From positions 1-64,000 of the forward strand of contig CAMPET010000162.1 of assembly GCA_946803715.1 (NCBI GenBank): DNA of 64,000 bases. The letters are read 5' to 3'. Source of the stretch: Beroe ovata (lineage: Eukaryota; Ctenophora; Nuda; Beroida; Beroidae). A program made the position numbers and the translations under genes. Below, piece by piece: positions 10,691 to 21,118 of the stretch; within the stretch, counting starts at the first letter, position 1; every line of letters begins with the position of its first letter. The notes beneath the pieces are model-generated. The model saw only the letters and a program-made list of their open reading frames with translations. It had not been told where the DNA came from and ran no database searches.

Positions 10691-13600
10691 TCAGGAAGAT
10701 TCGTTATGTTTTTATGATTACAAGTCGTGGATTTTGCCCGTGTAAGGTTTTTTGTAGAAACAATTGATTTAACAGACTTGAACCTTCAGAATGCCTTTTT
10801 ACAGACTTCAGCTGTATGACATGAGTGTTAGCTTTTATGTAAGATGATGAAATTTTTAATTTTTCTGAGCTTTTCAGATAAATTGCTTTTAGATGAGTAG
10901 GTTGGTATGCCGCTTGACTACAATCTTATGAACTTGATCTTGTATGCTTGTGTTCTTCAACTAACAATCTGAAATACCATATTTGGAATAATTGTGATGC
11001 TCGAGACTATCTTGTATGTGTGTGTGATGAAGAATAAGGGTAGCAGTCGTCGATGAACTGAATCAAGGTCAATCATGGATTGAGCAGCAATGCGTATCCA
11101 TCTAGAGATCTTCGTATCCATCAAGAGATCTTCGTAATTGATCCTGCTTATACAACATACACTCGAGTAAAAATCCAGCTCATCTCCGTCCATGCAAGAG
11201 TATGTATGTGGTCGAGGCTGATCATTAGTGTAGTTTTAGTGGTTAGTGTGTGTATGTGTGTATGCGTGTTAGTGTATGTGAGTGTATGTGAGTGTATGTG
11301 AGTCTGTATGTGTGTTTATGCGTGTTTATGCGTGTTAGTGCATGTGTAATGTGAGTGTGTACTGTGAGTCAAACACACTCCTTTCCTTCAGGAAGTGGAT
11401 AAGCTTGCAACACACTTTGTACCTGGAATAGCAAGAACAGAAGAGATGGAACGAAACATCGTTAAAATATGTGTACTTTCCCCTTATCCGTTTTACTGTT
11501 GTGTGTAAGAGCACACACACACACACACACACACACACCCGCATAATTTGCAAACTTTTCTTCCCGGATGCGATCTATTGTACACACTCAAAGAATAGAG
11601 AGAGAGAGAGAGAGGATATCGTATACATAGCAGCTTCACGTGTGATTTCCAGGCTGTTTTAATGAACTGTTGTGAGTAATTACTCAATTATACTACTGTT
11701 TGTCTCGTGACCAGTATCACATGATAGCTTGTCTCCCAGATGCTTGTTTGTAATACAACTATAACGTATTTACGTATTCATAAGCTCTTGAACTTCTACA
11801 TTGTAATTTGTGAGCGTTAGCTACAGCTGCTTTGGTGACGAATTTCATGCTCCTTGGATCTTTGACTTTCAGTCTGATAACTGTCAAATTTTGATAGTTC
11901 CGGACTTTCAGTCTGATAACTGTCGAATTTTCATAGTTCCGAGAATGTCCTCCTCAATTTGCAGTTTACCTCTCACGTACTAAAACTTCTGTCACACACA
12001 CTCCCTCACTCTCCCCTCCCTCTAAATGCAGTTTCGTGTTTCAAACTTGTTACGTCATACAAGATGTATAAATACTGTTTCAGCCCAATCTCATACTACA
12101 CTTTCAAATCCGTAGTAGTTATTCAAACTGGAACCTACACAAACGAGCGCGATTCAGGTTTCTCTCCACACCAAACATTATACAATGTACAGAGTACAAT
12201 GTACAATATTAGATGTACAATATACAGTGTACAATGTACAAAATACACCTTTTCTCTGTATATTCCTTACTTTGTGAAAGTATATACATTAGGTTCTGTT
12301 TGACCTCGTTCCAAAAGATCGCTATTCCATCATCATCGTAAGGTCGTATTTCAACTGGAAAACCATCAATCATCTCGGATAAAGTTACATCATCTTGGAA
12401 TGGTTTCTGGGAAGTGTGACTTATCAGTCATTTGAGTAACACTTTTCATTATTCATCGGATTTGATTTGAGTGACATGTACGCATAAAATGTACCCTCTC
12501 ACTATCAATTAGTGTGAGCTCAGGCCTTGTAATATATGCTCTTACCTTGGCAAGTAACCATAGCAACACAGATAATAATAATAGCGGTACTGTACAACAT
12601 ATTACCATCTGGTCAGTGGTCATTATCCTCTCTGTCTATTTGGTTTATGTCCAACTTTCGTTGCACGGATAATACTATCGAATTATTATCGGTTACATAA
12701 TTGTTTCTGTACTCATAGATAATAGAGACAACGATAGATATGACGTTTCGAGTGACTTTTGAGTTATAACATGCAGTGTCTTTGTTTAGGAAAAGGAAAA
12801 GTCGCACACTACAGCTATCTGCGTGNACACACACACACACACACACACACACACCCGCATAATTTGCAAACTTTTCTTCCCGGATGCGATCTATTGTACA
12901 CACTCAAAGAATAGAGAGAGAGAGAGAGAGGATATCGTATACATAGCAGCTTCACGTGTGATTTCCAGGCTGTTTTAATGAACTGTTGTGAGTAATTACT
13001 CAATTATACTACTGTTTGTCTCGTGACCAGTATCACATGATAGCTTGTCTCCCAGATGCTTGTTTGTAATACAACTATAACGTATTTACGTATTCATAAG
13101 CTCTTGAACTTCTACATTGTAATTTGTGAGCGTTAGCTACAGCTGCTTTGGTGACGAATTTCATGCTCCTTGGATCTTTGACTTTCAGTCTGATAACTGT
13201 CAAATTTTGATAGTTCCGGACTTTCAGTCTGATAACTGTCGAATTTTCATAGTTCCGAGAATGTCCTCCTCAATTTGCAGTTTACCTCTCACGTACTAAA
13301 ACTTCTGTCACACACACTCCCTCACTCTCCCCTCCCTCTAAATGCAGTTTCGTGTTTCAAACTTGTTACGTCATACAAGATGTATAAATACTGTTTCAGC
13401 CCAATCTCATACTACACTTTCAAATCCGTAGTAGTTATTCAAACTGGAACCTACACAAACGAGCGCGATTCAGGTTTCTCTCCACACCAAACATTATACA
13501 ATGTACAGAGTACAATGTACAATATTAGATGTACAATATACAGTGTACAATGTACAAAATACACCTTTTCTCTGTATATTCCTTACTTTGTGAAAGTATA

Positions 13601-15060
13601 TACATTAGGTTCTGTTTGACCTCGTTCCAAAAGATCGCTATTCCATCATCATCGTAAGGTCGTATTTCAACTGGAAAACCATCAATCATCTCGGATAAAG
13701 TTACATCATCTTGGAATGGTTTCTGGGAAGTGTGACTTATCAGTCATTTGAGTAACACTTTTCATTATTCATCGGATTTGATTTGAGTGACATGTACGCA
13801 TAAAATGTACCCTCTCACTATCAATTAGTGTGAGCTCAGGCCTTGTAATATATGCTCTTACCTTGGCAAGTAACCATAGCAACACAGATAATAATAATAG
13901 CGGTACTGTACAACATACTACCATCTGGTCAGTGGTCATTATCCTCTCTGTCTATTTGGTTTATGTCCAACTTTCGTTGCACGGATAATACTATCGAATT
14001 ATTATCGGTTACATAATTGTTTCTGTACTCATAGATAATAGAGACAACGATAGATATGACGTTTCGAGTGACTTTTGAGTTATAACATGCAGTGTCTTTG
14101 TTTAGGAAAAGGAAAAGTCGCACACTACAGCTATCTGCGTGTTAGCATCATGCTTGCTTCTTTATACTTTGCGGAAAGGAAGTCGCTTTTTGATCACAAC
14201 AGTTTTGCTTTTCTTTCATTGAGTGCTTCCTCAATTGCCAATTAACCATTTTGTGCTATTCAATATTCGAATGAACCATCCAACGCTGCTTTTGGTGATG
14301 TTATTGCTCGTCCGAGACTTTTAATCTTGTGAATTTACTGACAACTGGCTCTGGAATATAATTAAATGCTTGTCACACTGCTTAGTGCATAACGCAGTAT
14401 TTTGTTTCAGTCAGACCCCAATAAAATTTGTACATTTGTACATTCGTCCTTCGCGTCTGTACGTTTTGTCTCCAGTGATTAATTTACTCGTTCAATTGGT
14501 CACTGCACAGTGTAATCGGATGCAGCTAGATCAGTGAAGTTCCCCTTGAATCTTTATAAGACTTCAATCTTTTCGTTTCCCTCTTTTTCTTCCTTTTAGC
14601 TGTGTTTGTGATACGTCATACACGATTGATGATAATTACTTCCCAGGAAGAACGAAATGACGTTGAACGTCAGTAACAAATCTATGTACACCTGAAATTC
14701 GATGAGTAAGTAAACTTTTCTATGGTGCCATAACCACGTACAAATTTTGGAAATGTTTTTGCAGAAATCGCATAATATGTACGAATAATTATTCCATAGC
14801 CTTTGTTGTGGCCCACGGTACAAATATTCATCATTCCAAATACTCAATATTGACTTTTATGGAAAACGCGTAAATCCGCATGTGACTTTTCTTGCGCGCT
14901 AGAACCATTTAATTATTTATTTTATATCAATCGCTTCAATTGCGCGCGCTAATCGTCTGCACTGTACTTCAGCAGTACGTGTGGCTAATTATTGCGTCAA
15001 ACCCTCCACGTATATAATGGTTAGATAACAACAATTACCCCATTTTCAGGCTGATAATCA
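10691..15060. other. gene-poor intergenic region with microsatellites and a large duplicated block
   Basis: No supported gene is present. Between 11230 and 11360 there is TGTG-rich microsatellite. A (CA)n tract precedes the duplicated block (11513-14141, listed separately). GCGCGC tracts occur at 14893-14950. Everything else is AT-rich unique sequence, the last part probably holding the promoter of the gene starting at 15061. Confidence 0.6.
11513..14141. repeat. 1,316-bp tandem duplication split by a single n (probable assembly artefact)
   Basis: 11513-12825 and 12827-14141 are near-identical at an offset of 1,316. Both begin in (CA)n followed by 'cccgcataatttgcaaac', carry a (GA)n tract and a cluster of TGTACA palindromes, and end at 'agctatctgcgtg'. 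A base at 12602/13918 differs ('catatt' versus 'catact'). The n at 12826 lies exactly at the junction. Confidence 0.9.
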
Positions 15061-18000
15061 ATGGGATGCATACCATCAAACACACGAGTCAACCCCGTGG
15101 TTGCTTCTTGTCCCGAGTGCTACAAACAATTCAATTCTTCCGACCCTGGTTTGATTAAACTCTGTCTTGTATCTTGATATTGTAGTGAACTTCAATTCGG
15201 CTCTTTCAAGAATGATGTTCTATTAAAGGAAATGAAATAAAAGTTCATCCTGAAGCACTAAAATTTAACCGGTTAGATTCAGGTAATTTCGGAGCTCAGT
15301 TGTACGAACACATTACCAGTGAACACTACGCCGATTCTGGCACGATCAACTGTATTTTGTGCAACACCAATGTGTTTTCTAAGGTAAGAATTCGAATGAG
15401 CTGATTCAAGTTCTGATTGTTTAATGTCGAATGATAACCATTTTACAGACATATATCGAACATTTGAAAAGAGAGCACAAGTTTGCGGCGAATGTATCGA
15501 ATGGTTCCATCAAGAGTAAGCCTTTTACCATTTCCTGCCCTGAATGTGACGAATTATTCACATCAAGGACATCAGGTACGCATCGCCGTATCAGGAATGA
15601 TCGTTCATTAACCAGTCGTCCGACGCAACCCTACTAAAATACAATGGATTGCTCGGGAGTTTCATGAAATTTTTGAATATCGCGACAAATTTCTCAGGAA
15701 ATGAGCTGGGAGCGGATATTTACGAGCACATCACTTCGCTACACATATCAGAGAACATGACGTGCTCTTTGTGTGACGAAACAGTCGTAGCTAAGGTAAA
15801 CGTTGGCTTGGTATGTGTGTGTCTGTGTAAGTGTTTCATTTTGTTTCGTTGTAGATTGCAGACACGAAGAAAACAGTCTTGACGTTTAAGTGACAATGAT
15901 AGAATTTCATTCAATTTCGGAGCCCAACTATGCCACAGTACTGCACAAATACGAATGTGTGTCCAACGCTAACAGAGTCCACATGTCGCCATACATTTTA
16001 TCCGTATGACAGAACCAAACCCTCCGAAGCCTCCGTAGGAGCAGAATCCTTGCTCTTTAGCCAGGTCGCATGTTTCTTGGTCAGAGGTATCGGCACAATC
16101 GTCCCTTGCCTCTATGCTATGTCCATCTTCGCAAATAACTTGTTGAGTCATGATTATCATCATTATACAGATAGGGAGAAACATCATCGCCTGGATCATA
16201 GATTTGGATATGAGGGGGAATTTTTCTTTAATTAATAGGAGAAAAGGGAAATGTAACTCGATGATAACAGCAGTATAGCAGTGTTAACGAATCTGTTGTG
16301 TGACGATTCGACGGTTATCACAATGTAAAAACGTTTATATACAACGTTTTTACAACCAAGTCACGCCCTTATTAGCATAGATAAAAGAAACAATGGCATG
16401 TCTTTGCTGAGCACCTGCTCCCTTCTATTAATGTGACTTGTTGAATTGTTCTCACTGTCAAAAGTATCATACTGTTTGGATCCCATTGTAAAACTCACGT
16501 TTCTACCAGCTTAGTTGTTGAATCCATATGTAACCAATTGAGTTATTAAATGCATCAACAAGTCAAGTTCCACTCTCAAGTGACCCAATTCTCCAGAACC
16601 CCCACTGTAGTCCAGATGTTCCTAACCATGTGCCTTATGTATCCAACCATGTCCCCAATGTTCTCAAGCTTTCCTGCAACCTATATTCTCACGATTATCT
16701 CTCTCTCCCGTAGGACTGTATCGAGCATCTCAAGACGGAGCATGACTATATCCACAAGTCTGATGTCCAGGTCACTGCTGATACAGTTACAACTCTGCAA
16801 AGCTCTGGTGAGTGACATTGGGGATCCGGGATTGGATAGATTGGACCAGAATTCCCTATTTTCCCTGGTTTTCTGTGTAGTTGAATCTCTTCACAGCGAC
16901 CCTCGACCCCTTGCCTGCCTCAGCCCCCAAACCCCTTCTCACAGCGACCTTCACCCCTTACCTCAGCCCCTAACCCCCTTCCTTCAGCCCCCAACCCCAC
17001 ACTGGGAGGTCGACAGATACCCAAGGCTGGTGACAGGGTGCTGTGTAAGTGGGGTGATTGGCAGTACTTTGACTCCACCATCATTAGGTTAGAGCAGCTG
17101 CTGCTGCTGTGTTTGTGTGTGTGTGTGTGTGTGTGCGTGTGTGTATGTGTGTGTGTGTGTGTGTGTCTGTGTTTCAGCCTGTGTCTGTGTTTTTATCTCT
17201 TCGTGTTTCTGTGTGTCTCTAAATAAGCCCCATCTGTCTGCAGTTTTGACGAGAACAAGTTGGAATACTTCATTGAATGGGACGATCAGGACCCTTCTGG
17301 GAGGAATATTCCTGTTGAGCACCTGGCTGTTAATACTCCACCATTCCAGGATGAGATAGGTCAGTGGGGGGTGGGGCGATGGGGAATATGTCCACTATGC
17401 CCGTGATTAATTAACTGCGGGAATAATCAATAATTACGTCCATTCAAAGTTGAAATATTTTAGAGAACCTATGATTCTTTGTTTGAATCTGCTCCTCTTC
17501 ACAGGTGTCGGATCCGTTGTTCTGTTCCACCAAGGAAAATACGCGGCCAGTGCGGAAGTTGGCAGACTGGCAGGTGTCAGATGGCACCAGGGCAAGATCA
17601 CAAGAATAACAGACGGTCCCGATGGCAGCAAATTGTACAGTGGCGAACACACCAAAAGTAAGTGTGATCTGGTAATTGTCTGTTATTTCACTGAGTTTAT
17701 GACAACTATTGATTATCTCCCATGTCAAAAACAGAGAATGCCACACCCTCGTTACGCTAAGTAAAACTCAATTTGAGAGTCTCAATTTGAGAGTTCCATT
17801 CGCCACAGCCGCCCAAGACGGAAAGTGGGTCACCTACAAGGACTACAACAAGACCTTCTCCAACTACAAACTGGACGAGCTTCGGTGTGCCCCTAACAGA
17901 TTTGACATCTTGCAGAGCCTGTCGACAGTGTCACAGGTTGAATGTAACACCGACTGTGACATCTACCTGTCGTACTGTCCGGGCGACAGTTTGACAGATG

Positions 18001-20481
18001 TCAAGGCGGGGCTGACAGGTGCTACAACTAAGATGTCCGAGTATGAAAATATGATAGACCCGCTACAGTAAGTATTGAGTGATATAGAGCTACTGATTCA
18101 GTTATTGAATGGTCCAAATGAAGAAGTTTCATATGATTATGAAACAGTTCCACTGAAAGTTTCACGTTGTGATGGAAAAAACTGTGTGAGCTGAGACCAT
18201 TAATTTCACAGGTTGAAGAGAGATCTTGAACAGATGGGTTACACAGTTCTGAGTAACATTAGGAATCGACACAACCAGGAACTCGATCTGAACAAGATTG
18301 TATCGTGCATCAAGAACTGCAAGGCTTTCGTGTGCTGTATCAGCAACGCGTACGCCCACAATGACACTTGTCGAATGGAAATGCAGGTCATTTGGATTCT
18401 GTTGATTTCATTCAGTTCATCACTATAGTCCAGAAAACTTGCCCATATTGTCAATGAAAACGGAGCTCCCACGAATTTTAATTGTTCATTCGACGTTGAA
18501 AAGTACACTTCCTCTCATACATAAAAATTGATCGTTTTCTCCACTCTTCAGTACGCTAAGAAAACGGTTCAGAAGCCCCTTATCCCCGTGATCGTGGGAT
18601 CTGGCGGCTGGGAATGGCAGGCAACTGTCGCAGGGATGCTCATAGCAGGGGAGAGGTACATCGACTTCAAGAGTCGAGACCAATATGATGATAAATTCGG
18701 TGATCTTCGAATACAGGTAAATAATTGAAGGGAGATTTCTGTCTTTGTGCTTTTATTCACGAAACTTATAACAAATAGCTTTACTTCTCTCTCAGGTCGA
18801 GAACTTGATTGGTCGAACAACATCAAATACAGAGGTTGATGCTCCTTCACAAACACAAACAAACCCGGCCGATGCGAAGAAGGACATTTTCATCAGCTAC
18901 TGCTGGTCTAACTCCTACCTTTCTAAAGAGAACAACGAGATCAAGCAGTTGTACGGCAATCAGTTCAACGATCCCAGGAAAATAAAGTCTTCCCTGTCCG
19001 AAAAATACAAAGGTGAGGCGTAGCTTTCGGAGAAATTTGAGATCGTGATCGAATTTGAAATTCTGCTATGAAAAGAGTAAAATTTGCTCCAATACCTGGT
19101 TGATAACTCTTGTAAAGTGCGATTTTTCTTACTATCGCAATGTTATTGACACTCAACTGGAATAATTTGTCTTTCTATTCTAGTTTGGCTCGACATAGAG
19201 CAGCTCACATCCGGTCAAATGACGGGAATGTTCGAGCAGATCACCGCCGGTCTCCTCAACTCAACTTGTGTCTGTGCCTTTGTATCCTCCGAGTACGCCA
19301 AATCAGAGAACTGCAAGATGGAATTCCAGGTTTTTGATTGGATTGAAACCTGCACGTGTGTCTTATCCGATGACATTGTCAAATCCTCTACATCTGCTTA
19401 CATCGGCAAGATTGATAGTAACGCGATCTCAAAGATGTTTCTTCTCAGTTTGCCGTGAAATCGCTGCACAAGCCATTTATCCCCATCTGTATTGGTGAAG
19501 ATATCAATTGGCACGAAACAGTGATTGGAGCTCTAGTACTGGGAAGTGGCGTCCCTACAATCGACATGCAGACTGTCAGCAGTCAAGGCGGTCTCGAGTC
19601 AAAGTTGGAGGAAATAATCTCGAGGGTAATTTCATGACCATCCATCAATCCTCATTTCGAGTCACCCTCGAGTGGAGCTGTGACCTATGCAAAACTTTTA
19701 CTTTGGCCGAGTTAGAATATCACAGTTTATTACTCACAGGTATCGCAATTCGTGGACTCTGGAGGAGAGGGAGTGCCCGGTGCCCGCAGCATCGCTGCGG
19801 CCGCCGCCCCTCCGCCAATGCCACAGAAATCACGTGCGCCCAAGATAGGCGATCACGTGATCTCCCATCACTTCCGTCACGCATACTTCACAGCTACAAT
19901 CCTCTCATTTGATAAGACCGACATGTCCTACCATATTCAGTGGGATGATGGCGATCCAACGGGACGTAATCCCAAGTATAACCAGGTAATTTGATTGGTT
20001 TGGAATTGGGATGTCTACAAGCACTTACAGTTACTTATTACGTGCTTACATAATGATTTCATTATCCAATACCGGATAGTATACAAATGTTTCACAATTC
20101 ACATGTGTTCTGGACATTGTGTACTTCCTGAATCTATTTCCCAATTAGATATCCTGATCTCCATGCCTACTATTCTGTCAGGTCGCTCTCAACGTTGAGC
20201 CGGACCCTGACGATTTGGGCGTTGGCGAGAGTGTATTCTTCCCACAGGGCGCGTATGGCGCCACGAGCGGCAATAACACTGGCGGAATGCGTTACCACGA
20301 GGGAATCATTGACTCGGTGGAGACACGTGGCGGTATAAAGTATTTCTCTGGGCACCATGCCAAGGGTGAAGATGATGGAAAATGGGTTACGTACAAGGGT
20401 TATCAGTACGAGTTCAAGTCTTTGACAACAAGTGACCTGAGAATTGCTCCAAATGCAATGGATGCTTTGTTCACGAATTGA
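15061..20481 (+). CDS. zinc finger, Tudor-like, TIR, TIR, Tudor-like protein (853 residues)
   Basis: Sixteen phase-consistent exons: 15061-15148, 15283-15383, 15449-15575, 15698-15795, 16714-16807, 16988-17087, 17244-17359, 17505-17657, 17809-18067, 18212-18386, 18552-18716, 18796-19012, 19184-19329, 19449-19625, 19740-19985, 20182-20481. Order by residue: MGCIPS N-terminus, fitting N-myristoylation plus Cys3 acylation as in Src-type SH4 regions; four C2H2-like fingers (18-165) in two repeats of CPEC...YEHIT and C-x2-C...IEHLKxEH; Tudor-like module A (180-240) and B (241-325); TIR1 (about 336-480, 'DIYLSY'); TIR2 (about 519-670, 'DIFISY'); second A-B Tudor pair (695-853). Both TIRs keep a Glu in 'C-[RK]-M-E-[MF]-Q' (about 435 and 611), aligned with the catalytic Glu of NAD-cleaving TIRs. 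NADase or signalling activity and membrane anchoring are inferences. I do not know a named family with this layout. Confidence 0.85.
15969..16199 (-). CDS. secreted ShK-domain peptide nested antisense in an intron
   Basis: A single-exon 76-residue precursor. It starts with a hydrophobic signal peptide of about 23 residues (cleavage likely near 'VICED'). A short acidic spacer is followed by one ShK-type domain with six cysteines spaced C-x8-C-x8-C-x15-C-x3-C-x2-C, ending at the last Cys. ShK domains occur in sea-anemone channel-blocking peptides but also in many ordinary secreted enzymes and matrix proteins, so toxin activity cannot be assumed. The gene lies wholly in the 15796-16713 intron of the TIR gene on the opposite strand. 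A TATA-like box stands 135 bases upstream of the ATG. Confidence 0.8.
   Translation of the reverse strand: MIQAMMFLPICIMMIIMTQQVICEDGHSIEARDDCADTSDQETCDLAKEQGFCSYGGFGGFGSVIRIKCMATCGLC
16334..16341 (-). promoter_or_regulatory. TATA box for the nested ShK-peptide gene
   Basis: On the minus strand this reads TATATAAA, about 135 bases before the ATG at 16199. It overlaps a local inverted repeat ('gtaaaaacgtt...aacgtttttac'). The spacing allows a 5'UTR of about 105 bases. Promoter function is inferred from position only. Confidence 0.45.
16891..16978 (+). repeat. tandem repeat of about 45 bp multiplying 3' splice-site candidates
   Basis: Two diverged copies beginning 'tcacagcgacc' and ending in 'cctcagcccc' lie just upstream of the acceptor used at 16987. 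They give several pyrimidine-AG sites. Splicing at the 'cacag' sites reads into a stop codon (TAA at 16971), so the last acceptor is the coding one. Confidence 0.6.
17098..17212. repeat. CTG then GT microsatellite in an intron
   Basis: Short (CTG)n at 17098-17110 runs into a long interrupted (GT)n tract. It fills most of the 17088-17243 intron of the TIR gene. Confidence 0.9.
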
Positions 20482-21118
20482 AATGTGGACATGATCGTAT
20501 TTTGTGTGTTTTAGATTGTAAATTTTGTGTAAATATGTTCGATTTGTGGTTTTACATTTCATGCAAGTACAGTAGAGAAGTTTGATAATGTTCAGAGCTC
20601 AGAACTATTTATCTAGTTAAGATTATTATCACTGATCACATTGATGATGTGCTATGTAGAAAAGCATTTGTTTAGATTTAAACGCCCCTACAAAGTTTTG
20701 CCCTTAATTTTGTTTCCCTCAGGTTAAAAAGGGATAGCATTTGAGGAATGCATTAATTCACGCAGTGCGCGCGCCGTATGCACAAATACAAAACGCGCGC
20801 GATGTGAGTGCTTAGATGTGTACTTTCGATACATTTCAACGAAATTAATGCTGAAAAGATTTGCTTTTCGCGGCGCGCCATGCAGATTCAGTTCAAAACG
20901 GGAGACTGTTGTTGCTGAAATGGTATCAAATATTCAATATTTACCACGAGAAATTTGTACTACAGAAGGTACAGTTCGTCAATTACTGAAATAAATATCA
21001 AAAAGATCTCGCGTGAAATATTTGCTGCCATCCTAGCGATCACTGAACACCAACCATACCTTATGTAGAAAAATCGCAACAAAATGGAATTCGTTTCATA
21101 TTGATAAGTAATTGTTCA
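20482..21118. other. convergent intergenic region
   Basis: 3' flank shared by the TIR gene and POLA2, which converge. It contains GCGCGC blocks (20765-20805, 20870-20880) resembling those at 5040-5260 and 39830-39920. No gene is seen. Confidence 0.6.

Noticed and set aside
12178-12242. CRISPR-like short repeats (TGTACA clusters)
   Set aside because: The units are irregular, have no unique spacers of constant length, and the genome is eukaryotic.
11959-12303. 114-codon frame repeated identically at 13275-13619
   Set aside because: The repetition comes from the assembly duplication, not from selection; the product is low-complexity and has no homology I can see.
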